A stretch of DNA of 16,633 bases from an uncultured Desulfobacterium sp. GTDB taxonomy: Bacteria > Desulfobacterota > Desulfobacteria > Desulfobacterales > Desulfobacteraceae. How positions within the stretch are numbered: position 1 is the stretch's first letter; every line of letters starts with the position of its first letter. Positions 1 through 6,817 of this stretch are shown here, piece by piece. The position numbers were made by a program, and so were the translations under genes. Below the pieces are notes generated by a model. The model saw only the letters and a list, made by a program, of their open reading frames with translations, was not told where the DNA came from and did not search any database. The stretch is taken from positions 1 to 16,633 of the forward strand of contig CAKZLA010000515.1 of assembly GCA_937124525.1 (NCBI GenBank), read 5' to 3'.

Positions 1-54
1 TATCGGGCTTTGCGTGACTAAATTTTAATATTATTCATAACTGTTATCAAGAGC

Positions 55-894
55 TTATACTTTCCTTGCCAACGTCCCGATTGCTCGATCATAGATTAAA
101 TGCTGATGGAGGTGCCAAATCTTGAGCAAAGGAATATGATGGTTTGGACACCCCAGGTCGGACGTCGTCCATCTTACGTTACCCCGTAAATTTTGCTGAT
201 CTGTTTCGGCAGCATCCTCCGTATCAAGCCGAGTATTTTTCATGAATCCATCACTGTTTTCAACTTGGGCGCTGATTCCCATAAAAAGAGTATCCTTTAT
301 CATGGGACCACTGATGCTCAACCCTGTCCGCCATTTGGGGATATTTCCATGTGAAGTATCATAAAAACTATACTCTCCTGTAATTTTCCCACGAAACTGG
401 TTATCAGGTTGTGTTGTTACAATGTTCAACACTCCAGATTCGGCGTTTCGACCATAAAGTGTTCCCTGGGGCCCCCTCAGGACTTCCACCCGTTCAATAT
501 CAAAAAGATTGATATTGTGCATGAAGTGCAGGGGGTAATTTACATCATCAATGTAAATCCCTACCGGGCCCACAGTCGATGCATCAACAGATGAAACGCC
601 ACGAATGACAATGATATTTTCCATGGTGGCTTTTTTAAAAAAGACATTGGGGATAAAACGGGTCATTTCAGATGTCGTATCCATGCCGGCATCTTCTATC
701 TCCATGGCATCGAAAGTGTTCATGCTGACAGGTACTTTCTGGACATTTTCCTCTCTTTTTTGTGCTGTTACCGTAATCGGTTCAAGCTCGTACTTTGCTT
801 GGTTCTCTTTTTCACCATGGCATACCGATGTTATAAAGAATAATACAAAAAAACCAAGTGAAACCCCGAAAAAATTTTTTTTAAAAAAAGTCAT
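55..894 (-). pseudogene. TonB-dependent outer-membrane receptor, 3'-truncated (FyuA-like plug)
   Basis: The sequence encodes the N-terminal part of a TonB-dependent receptor, which would import a ferric siderophore or similar chelate across the outer membrane. Residues 1-27 form a signal peptide. A TonB-box-like stretch (LEPITVTAQKREENV) follows at 37-51, then a plug domain with IRGVSS (97-102), VGIYIDDV (111-118) and VEVLRGPQGTLYGRNAESG (136-154). The plug and first strands resemble the yersiniabactin receptor FyuA from memory of that family. Homology appears to stop near residue 246 (about base 157). The remaining 33 residues look unrelated and end at a stop, whereas intact receptors are usually 650-800 residues. 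The start at 894 has an AAGGA ribosome-binding site about 8 bases upstream. The upstream neighbours (AraC regulator, methyltransferase, ABC exporter) fit a metallophore locus. A barrel this short cannot form a pore, so the gene is probably broken by deletion or insertion. Confidence 0.8.
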
Positions 895-1044
895 GATATT
901 TTCCTTGAACTTGATTGGTTATAAATGCAAAAAGCAATAAGTCTATAACTAATCAATTCCATCATTCGGCGCTATCATCTAAATACTTTTTTTTTAGCGA
1001 AAAAATTCTTTTATCAAATGAATCAACTTTGGCAATAAATAAAA

Positions 1045-1980
1045 TCAGCCAGTACGCTTTAAAACGTATTGGCTCGGTGTTACAGAAAAATAATTTTTAA
1101 AAACCTTGGTAAAATGGCTGGAACTTGAATATCCTACTGAATGAGCTATTTCCGTCAGACTCATATGGCCTTGGTCGATGAGATGTCTGGCCTTTTCAAC
1201 GCGCATATTGCGAAGATAGGACGTCGGGCTGGTTCCAAATACGGAATCAAAGCCATTTAAGAGTTTGGTGCGGGAAATGCCTACAATGCGGGACAATTCC
1301 ACTAATCCCATGGGTTGCTCAAGATTATTTATAAGAAGCTCTCTGGCAAAATGGAGTCGCTCAACATCCTCTTTTTTTAGCTTTACAATCACCTTTGGCT
1401 TTTTGGGGTGTTTTATCATGTGATCCAGTTTATATGCCATCAGCTCCATGAGTTTCGCTTCAGTGAAAAAACGTCCGGGAAGCCCCTCGTAGGGACAATT
1501 AAAAATCTGTGTAAGGGTTTTGCGCATCCAGGGGGTAAGCTTATCAACCGTGCGGAAAGGTTCCGGCTTGTTTCCCTCAGCCAGGACTCTAATTTCCCTG
1601 GGAACAGCATCGGGTTCTTCAGCAATAAATTCTTGGAACGTCTCAATGGGCATTTCAATGGACATTCGTTTTACCCGTTCCGTAGAGGAATCCTCTGATT
1701 TGATCTTAATATCCGGGAGGTAATAAAAAGCACTTTGGCCTCCCTGGATAACAAATTCATCTCTAAGGCATTGAATGCGTGTTTTTGTTTTTCCGGAAAG
1801 GCAGAATCCAAAACCCAGGGCAGCCCTTGAAGTTGCAACTTTTGAAGTGATGGAATTAAAAAAATTGTAATCCATAAGCGTTGCGGAAATTCCGGAGTTG
1901 AAATTAATTTTTTTATACATACCTGTTTTATTTGGTTTCGGTATTTCACCATGTTTTCCATGGGTGGGCCTTGTTTCCAT
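1045..1980 (-). CDS. AraC-family transcriptional regulator, PchR/YbtA-like
   Basis: This is a 311-aa regulator. A variable N-terminal effector domain (about residues 1-200) is followed by a C-terminal AraC/XylS double helix-turn-helix. The first HTH is visible around LVELSRIVGISRTKLLNGF and the second around LTEIAHSVGYSSSSHFTKVF, ending in the family-typical tail FSVTPSQYV. PchR and YbtA are siderophore-sensing AraC activators of receptor and transport genes. The position between a methyltransferase/ABC pair and a TonB receptor suggests the same role. The start at 1980 was chosen over an ATG 24 bases upstream because AAAGGAGATAAG directly precedes it at good spacing. The upstream region carries a -35-like TTGACA and an inverted repeat that could be an autoregulatory site. 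Family assignment is firm; the ligand is inferred only from context. Confidence 0.87.
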   Translation of the reverse strand: METRPTHGKHGEIPKPNKTGMYKKINFNSGISATLMDYNFFNSITSKVATSRAALGFGFCLSGKTKTRIQCLRDEFVIQGGQSAFYYLPDIKIKSEDSSTERVKRMSIEMPIETFQEFIAEEPDAVPREIRVLAEGNKPEPFRTVDKLTPWMRKTLTQIFNCPYEGLPGRFFTEAKLMELMAYKLDHMIKHPKKPKVIVKLKKEDVERLHFARELLINNLEQPMGLVELSRIVGISRTKLLNGFDSVFGTSPTSYLRNMRVEKARHLIDQGHMSLTEIAHSVGYSSSSHFTKVFKNYFSVTPSQYVLKRTG

Positions 1981-2010
1981 CTTATCTCCTTTGGCCTCCT
2001 TCATTCACTG

Positions 2011-2069
2011 GTTGACACTTTTCAAAAGACTCCTTTGTTTTATGGGAATCTCTTTAAAAAAATGTCAAC
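2011..2069 (-). promoter_or_regulatory. Putative promoter and inverted-repeat operator of the AraC gene
   Basis: On the minus strand TTGACA (2068-2063) is followed after 17 bases by CCATAA (2045-2040), with ATAAAA just beyond. Arms GTTGACACTTTT (2011-2022) and AAAAATGTCAAC (2058-2069) form an inverted repeat spanning this promoter, one arm covering the -35 and the other lying downstream of the -10. The region sits between the methyltransferase stop and the regulator start, so it could give the regulator its own transcript and an autoregulatory binding site. That is inference from position and symmetry. Confidence 0.4.
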
Positions 2070-2077
2070 TATTTCAG

Positions 2078-3112
2078 TTATCTGGATATTTCTTTTATCT
2101 TTCTGGCGGATAAAAGCAAGCTTGGAAAAGAGACGGTTTTATTGAGCTGTTTTTCCGTGAATTGACCGAAACCTGCCTCGGTTAATCCCTTTTTCAGTAT
2201 TTCCCCAGGCAGTTGGTGGGTAGGATATCCCATGGCGAGGGTCATGAGTTCAATCATGGCAAGGGTAGCATGGTCATAATCGTCATTATTGCACGAAAGA
2301 TGATTTGAAATAAATACCCCACCCATTTTCATGGATTTGTTTACCTTTTCCAGAAAAGCTGACAATTTATGGTCAACACCAAATTCATACAAAAAGTGGG
2401 AACTAAAAAATATATCGTAATCATCTCCGAATGCGTCGCCACGGGCAATATCAAATCCGTGATAGGTTATCCGGGCAAAATCTTCTTCTTCTTTTTTTAA
2501 CTCCTTTGCCAGATCACATACAGCGGGAAGGTCGTACACATGGGAATAAAGTCCCTTGTTTTCCTGCATGAGTGCAAAAGAATAATAACCACTGTTGCCG
2601 GCAAAGTCGCACATTTTGGTGCAGGTCATGAATTCGGGGAGTTCTCTTGCAAAGGAGGTAACAGCCTGTATGGGACCTGCCTTTGCTCCTTGTTCCATTT
2701 CCAGGATAGCTTCCTTTGATGCCCACATTTTCGAATCAAAAACAGGTGCTTCTCCTTTCAAGGCTGTTATTAACTCGTCAAAAGGCCCGGCGCTGCCCGA
2801 AATTTTTTTTATGGCTCCCAGTTGATTTGCACCAGAACTTTCCAACAGGTAATCCCGGGCAAGAAGAGATAGGCGGTACAGGCCATCCTGTTTTCTTGTT
2901 AAATCAATTACCGTCAAAACGCCCAGGAGAGCCTCTGTAATATTTTCATTGGTCTTCAACTCTTTTGAGAGTGTTCCCAAGGACATTGTCTTGTCCGATA
3001 GTGTCTCAAAGAGACCAATTTCAATGGCGGTGTTTATGATTTTGGGCAAATAGCTTTTATACAATAAATCATTGATTTGAGCATAATCGGAATTTAAAAT
3101 TGGTATTTTCAT
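2078..3112 (-). CDS. SAM-dependent O-methyltransferase-fold protein
   Basis: This 344-aa protein has the architecture of plant/bacterial O-methyltransferases. An N-terminal winged-helix dimerisation domain (about residues 12-95, with LPKIINTAIEIGLFETL and LGTLSKELKTNENITEALL) precedes a Rossmann SAM-binding domain. Motif I appears as CDFAGNSGYYSFAL (168-181), a degraded form of the usual DxGGGxG, and YDIFFSSHFLYEF (232-243) matches the conserved post-motif strand. It lies between the ABC transporter and the AraC regulator, all co-directional, so it may modify a chelator or cofactor handled by that transporter. The start at 3112 is the first ATG; a GGAGG lies 16 bases upstream, longer than ideal. 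The substrate cannot be read from sequence, and the altered glycine motif leaves catalytic competence uncertain. Confidence 0.75.
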   Translation of the reverse strand: MKIPILNSDYAQINDLLYKSYLPKIINTAIEIGLFETLSDKTMSLGTLSKELKTNENITEALLGVLTVIDLTRKQDGLYRLSLLARDYLLESSGANQLGAIKKISGSAGPFDELITALKGEAPVFDSKMWASKEAILEMEQGAKAGPIQAVTSFARELPEFMTCTKMCDFAGNSGYYSFALMQENKGLYSHVYDLPAVCDLAKELKKEEEDFARITYHGFDIARGDAFGDDYDIFFSSHFLYEFGVDHKLSAFLEKVNKSMKMGGVFISNHLSCNNDDYDHATLAMIELMTLAMGYPTHQLPGEILKKGLTEAGFGQFTEKQLNKTVSFPSLLLSARKIKEISR

Positions 3113-3220
3113 AATTTTTAATCTATTGCCTCCTCACTCTTTTCATTTTAAACAATCATGACTGGATCCAGGCCACCCCGAAACCGGACATAAACCTCAA
3201 ACTGCCCTAAAGCCTATCCG

Positions 3221-4975
3221 TCATTTATGGCTCGATGCCTTTTCCAGTGCCTTAAATTTCCATCCGCCAGCCTTTTGTTGCTCATTCCATAACCGTGCGT
3301 ATAGTTGATCGTTGGATAGAAGGGCTTCATGGGTTCCTTTCTCTGCCACTGTCCCCTGGTTAATTACCAGTATTTGATCGGCCTGAGCAATGGTTTTCAA
3401 TCGATGGGCAATGACGATGAGGGTTTTGGATTTAACCATTTCTCCAATGGCTTGTTGAATTAACAGCTCATTTTCAGGGTCCAGGGAGGCTGTTGCTTCG
3501 TCCAGAAGAACGATGGGGGCATCCTTTAACAGAGCACGGGCAATGGAAATACGCTGTTTTTCTCCCCCTGACAGGGTGGAACCGCCTTCTCCGACAATGG
3601 TGTCATATCCGTTTTCCATCTGCTGGATGAATTCATGGCACTGGGCGGTTTTGGCCGCAAGTATCACCTCTTCTTTGCTCGCACTTTTTTTACCTACCCG
3701 GATATTGTTAAAAATGCTGTCCTGGAAAAGATAGACATCCTGGAAAACAACGCTGAGCAGTCCGTTCAACGCCTCCGTTGGAATTTTACGGATATCAATA
3801 CCGCCGATGGTGATGCTTCCTTCATCCACGTCCCAGAACCGGGGGATTAAACTTGTTATGGTGGTTTTTCCACTTCCCGAAGGCCCCACCAGGGCTGTGA
3901 TGCTATTTTCAGGAAATTGCGCGGTGACATTTTTTAGAACCCTGGTATTGGTGTAACCAAAGCTTACATTGTGAAACTCAATGTCAAAGGTTTTTGGATG
4001 TCGAGGTGTATCAGGTTCTTTTAAGGGAGGCGTGTCCAGGACATCTGTAATACGGTTAGCTGCAATGTTCATATAACGTATTTCTGATATAAAGACGCCG
4101 AAGTTGATCAGGGGTTCAAAAAATTTATATCCGATGACAAGAAACATTAAAAGGATGGGAATGGAGATCTCTCCCTGTAGCAAGAGGTGTACACCAAAGA
4201 CCAGCAGGCTGATAAAACCAAGATCCAGAATGGTCATGTAAACAAGAACCGGTATGCCCGTGGCGGCCTCCAGCTTTATGCTGTCGTTGCACAATTTACG
4301 CATGATCCGGTCCAGGCGTTTAAAATTTTTCCCGGTGAGGTTAAACGCCATGAGCACCTTAATCCCCCCCAGATACTCAAGAAGTCTGGAAGAGGTGAGG
4401 TTACGGGAGGCCACATGTTTTTTCCCAAAATAAACAACAATTTTCTGGGCACCCCACAGAGCGGGAAGGGCAAGGATCACGGATAAAATCATGAGCAATG
4501 CCATGCGCCAGTCCACCATGAAGAAAAATCCTGCCATCATTAACGGCAGGATAATACAGGCAATGGCATCAATGAAAAAATGGCTGAACACAAGCTCCAC
4601 CTTTGCCATATCCTGGAGTAAAAGGGCTGAAATGTCTCCGGGATCTCTTTTTTTGAAAAAGCCAAGGGATAATTTTCGCAAATGATCCCCAAGGGATAGA
4701 CGGGTTTCCGTGCTGAGGTTGTATGAAGAGATATAAGCACGGACATGGACCTTTATGGCCAGGAACAGATTAATCAGCATGGGGATAGCCATTCCTGCGA
4801 ACAGGAGGACCAATCGGGAAATATCAAGTTCCGACTTGGGTTTCAACAATTCCAGAATCACCAGAAACAAAATGCCAAAGGGCACCCCTTTTAGAATCAG
4901 ATGAATGGCATTCAAAAAGGTGGTGAAATAGATATTTCTCATATCCCCTGCAATAACACGTATGGATTTCAGCAT
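3221..4975 (-). CDS. ABC transporter, fused transmembrane and ATPase domains (YbtP/YbtQ-like)
   Basis: This 584-aa half-transporter has an N-terminal membrane domain with about six hydrophobic helices (residues 20-300) and a C-terminal ATPase. The nucleotide-binding motifs are intact: Walker A GPSGSGKT (364-371), Q-loop FQD (411-413), signature LSGGE (468-472), Walker B IVLLDE (488-493) and H-loop His524. Proteins of this type work as dimers or heterodimers; YbtP and YbtQ are exporter-fold ABC proteins that import ferric siderophores across the inner membrane. The start at 4975 was preferred to an in-frame ATG at 5032 because it overlaps the upstream stop as ATGCTGA, giving translational coupling. 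The upstream partner survives only as a C-terminal fragment fused to HU, so a heterodimer partner seems lost and function may be impaired unless it homodimerises. Confidence 0.88.
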   Translation of the reverse strand: MLKSIRVIAGDMRNIYFTTFLNAIHLILKGVPFGILFLVILELLKPKSELDISRLVLLFAGMAIPMLINLFLAIKVHVRAYISSYNLSTETRLSLGDHLRKLSLGFFKKRDPGDISALLLQDMAKVELVFSHFFIDAIACIILPLMMAGFFFMVDWRMALLMILSVILALPALWGAQKIVVYFGKKHVASRNLTSSRLLEYLGGIKVLMAFNLTGKNFKRLDRIMRKLCNDSIKLEAATGIPVLVYMTILDLGFISLLVFGVHLLLQGEISIPILLMFLVIGYKFFEPLINFGVFISEIRYMNIAANRITDVLDTPPLKEPDTPRHPKTFDIEFHNVSFGYTNTRVLKNVTAQFPENSITALVGPSGSGKTTITSLIPRFWDVDEGSITIGGIDIRKIPTEALNGLLSVVFQDVYLFQDSIFNNIRVGKKSASKEEVILAAKTAQCHEFIQQMENGYDTIVGEGGSTLSGGEKQRISIARALLKDAPIVLLDEATASLDPENELLIQQAIGEMVKSKTLIVIAHRLKTIAQADQILVINQGTVAEKGTHEALLSNDQLYARLWNEQQKAGGWKFKALEKASSHK

Positions 4976-5223
4976 GATTCTGCTCCCTGTAGGTTCAATG
5001 TCCACTCCTTGGCTGCGGTGTGTGCCTGCCACATGGCATGGTAAATATTTTTATTGCCAAGAAGTGCTTCATGCTGTCCTTGTTCCACGATATGTCCATC
5101 TTTAATCACCAGGATGTCGTCGGCATCGGTGATGGTGGAAAGTGCACAGTCTACGGCTGCCTGGGCTTCTTTTTTGCTACTGAGTACTTCAGCTACTTTG
5201 TTAATGAGGTCGCCTTTATTCAT
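4969..5223 (-). CDS. Chimeric ORF: HU N-terminus fused to ABC transporter ATPase C-terminal tail
   Basis: This 84-residue ORF has two unrelated parts. Residues 1-35 (MNKGDLINKVAEVLSSKKEA, then AAVDCALSTITDA) match the start of bacterial HU DNA-binding proteins. Residues 29-84 (TITDADDILVIKDGHIVEQG, then HEALLGNKNIYHAMW) match the extreme C-terminus of an ABC ATPase. The neighbouring transporter has the paralogous [20 protein letters not shown] followed by [15 protein letters not shown]. The join falls in LSTITDAD, a segment plausible for both parents. HU beta-arm and ATPase Walker motifs are all absent, so neither activity is expected. AAGGAG lies 9 bases before the ATG, which supports the start at 5223 rather than an ATG at 5265. 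The stop overlaps the next ABC gene's start, so the ORF may now serve mainly as a translated leader. Confidence 0.85.
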   Translation of the reverse strand: MNKGDLINKVAEVLSSKKEAQAAVDCALSTITDADDILVIKDGHIVEQGQHEALLGNKNIYHAMWQAHTAAKEWTLNLQGAESC

Positions 5224-5260
5224 ATCTTCTTGCTCCTTAATTTGCAAATTGCCACCATGG

Positions 5261-5289
5261 TACATGGGGGATTATCAATTTGCGGTCAA
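5261..5289 (-). promoter_or_regulatory. Candidate hup-type promoter before the chimeric ORF
   Basis: TTGACC (5289-5284) and CATGTA (5266-5261) are separated by 17 bases on the minus strand. The -10 is poor. A second possible -35, a perfect TTGACA, lies at 5426-5421 but lacks a convincing -10. One of these may be the old hup promoter now driving the transporter operon. Confidence 0.25.
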
Positions 5290-5784
5290 TGGTATTGGGT
5301 TGTGCGGTCAGTCCTAATATGCAAAATACATAATTATGGTTTTTTTGTGACTTCTGGCCGTGGATGGGCTGGCCAAGAACTATCTTAAGTGCCTTGTAAG
5401 TACCGTGGTTGCGGTATTTGTGTCAAGAACTTATTGTCTGTCCCGGTAAAATATCGCAGGGCTGTCCCCTGGTAAAACCAGGGGTTAATAAAGGTGTTCC
5501 GGCCGGGATAAAAGATCCGGGCACAAGCTTTCTTTAATAGATATTATACCGATCTTTGTTTAAGAGATTGATTTTATTGAGTTCTATAAAAATAAATCCT
5601 TCTATTAAATCAACAAATTATGAAAAGTCAATATAGCTGCCACGGGCAGATCTTATTCTGGACCCGGCCAGTCCACAACTATAGCATATTTCACATTGTT
5701 TAATACCAAAAACACAATATAACCTACTAAAAAGATTGATAATAAAACTTAAAATTAGTATCAAATGAACTGAGCTATAAGATT
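5290..5784. other. Gene-free AT-rich spacer with a perfect 7-bp hairpin
   Basis: No coding region is supported here. At 5466-5484 CCCCTGG and CCAGGGG pair around a TAAAA loop; no T-run follows on either strand, so a terminator call is not justified. A loose direct repeat of CTGTCCC...GGTAAAA occurs at about 5440 and 5462. An ACGGGCAGATCT motif near 5642 recurs at 13633. The segment 5540-5780 is strongly AT-rich and otherwise shows nothing recognisable. Confidence 0.5.
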
Positions 5785-5814
5785 GAAAGTCCCTTTTGCT
5801 TTGCCGGGACTTTC
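5785..5814 (-). terminator. Hairpin downstream of the prepilin peptidase gene
   Basis: GAAAGTCCC (5785-5793) and GGGACTTTC (5806-5814) form a perfect 9-bp stem with a 12-base loop, 8 bases beyond the prepilin peptidase stop. Read on the minus strand it is followed by AATCTTATAG, so the U-tract is weak. It probably ends or protects that transcript. Confidence 0.55.
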
Positions 5815-5822
5815 ATATGTGT

Positions 5823-6614
5823 CTAATAGATCAGGCCAAAATACCATTGGATGAGTTCTTTTCCCTTGAAAATATAGGCAATGGCACCCATGGACAGGTA
5901 GGGACCAAAGGGGATTCTCAACCGGGGGGTGACACTTCTTTTTATGACCATGACAACACAGCCGGCAAGGGTTCCCAGAACGGATCCGGCAAACAGGGTG
6001 AACAATACCCCTGGCCAGCCAATGGCACCACCAATCATGGCCAGAAGTTTGATGTCGCCACCGCCCATGCCCTCTTCTTTTCGGATAAAATGGTAAAGCA
6101 TGGCCACTCCGTAAAGGGAACCGCCACCCATGAGGATGCCTGCAAGGGAGGCTTTCCACGGATGATATCCCATTAATACGGATGCCAGGGCAAAAAAGGG
6201 AATGCCGGGGAGTGAGATGATGTCCGGGATGATTTGAAAATCATAGTCAATAAAGGCTATCACAATAAGGGTGCACACAAAGGTGAACCAAACACCACCC
6301 TGGGCCGTGATGTTAAATTGGGCAGCCGTGGCCATGGCTGCCAATGCCGTAAGGGTCTCCACGGCAGGGTATCTTATGGAAAAAGGGGCGTGACAGTGGT
6401 GGCATCGTCCCCGGAGGAGGATATAGCTTACAATGGGGATGTTAAGATAAAAGGGGATGCCATGGGTGCACACCGGGCAGGAAGACCCGGGAAATAGGAT
6501 GGATTTTCCCTTGGGAATCCGGTAAATACATACATTGAGAAAGCTTCCCACACAGGCACCGAACATAAAGGCTATGAGAGGAGCGGTATATGGGGGAAGG
6601 ACATCTGGGACCAT
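5823..6614 (-). CDS. pilD: Type IV prepilin leader peptidase / N-methyltransferase (PilD/GspO family)
   Basis: This inner-membrane aspartyl protease cleaves type IV pilin or type II secretion pseudopilin leaders and N-methylates the new N-terminus. Visible signatures are GACVGSFLNVCIYRIPKGKS (19-38), the two zinc CxxC pairs CPVC (46-49) and CHHC (71-74), and LRGRC. The catalytic aspartates lie in FIDYD (Asp123) and GGGD (Asp187). Several hydrophobic segments follow. The product is 263 residues, usual for the family. The start at 6614 was chosen because AAGGA lies 8 bases upstream; an in-frame ATG at 6686 would add 24 hydrophilic residues without a ribosome-binding site. Presence of the cysteine domain implies the methylating, bifunctional form. 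No pilin or secretion genes are adjacent, and the gene points away from lon. Confidence 0.92.
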   Translation of the reverse strand: MVPDVLPPYTAPLIAFMFGACVGSFLNVCIYRIPKGKSILFPGSSCPVCTHGIPFYLNIPIVSYILLRGRCHHCHAPFSIRYPAVETLTALAAMATAAQFNITAQGGVWFTFVCTLIVIAFIDYDFQIIPDIISLPGIPFFALASVLMGYHPWKASLAGILMGGGSLYGVAMLYHFIRKEEGMGGGDIKLLAMIGGAIGWPGVLFTLFAGSVLGTLAGCVVMVIKRSVTPRLRIPFGPYLSMGAIAYIFKGKELIQWYFGLIY

Positions 6615-6713
6615 TACAACAATCCTTGGGTTGGGGTGACAACGCATTGGGTGGTCCGGACAAAATAACCGGGCACATCCCTTCATTTAGAAAAAATTTC
6701 AGCCGGTGTCAAT

Positions 6714-6799
6714 AGATCTTACCATTAAAAAAGTATGCTCCCACCGTTGTAAAGGGGAAAAAATGCTTTATTGTTAAGATCTGATTGATATTATATATG
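6714..6799 (+). promoter_or_regulatory. Candidate lon promoter region flanked by AGATCT inverted repeats
   Basis: Two weak promoter readings exist: TTGTAA with TATTGT (spacing 16, about 6747-6774) and TTGTTA (6771-6776) with TATATG (6794-6799, spacing 17). AGATCTTA (6714-6721) and TAAGATCT (6775-6782) are exact inverted copies. No CIRCE element or clear heat-shock promoter was seen. Confidence 0.3.
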
Positions 6800-6817
6800 T
6801 AATGAAAAGGAGTTCAA

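Noticed and set aside
895..1044. Fur box or promoter before the TonB receptor gene
   Set aside because: Only scattered AT-rich hexamers were seen, with no convincing 19-bp palindrome or properly spaced -35/-10 pair.
4973..5032. Upstream in-frame ATG (5032) as the ABC transporter start
   Set aside because: The ATG at 4975 overlaps the preceding stop and begins a family-like N-terminus; the extra 19 residues are antiparallel-frame leftovers of the upstream ORF.
5466..5484. Perfect CCCCTGG/CCAGGGG hairpin as a terminator
   Set aside because: No T-run follows on either strand and no gene ends next to it; recorded only as a hairpin.
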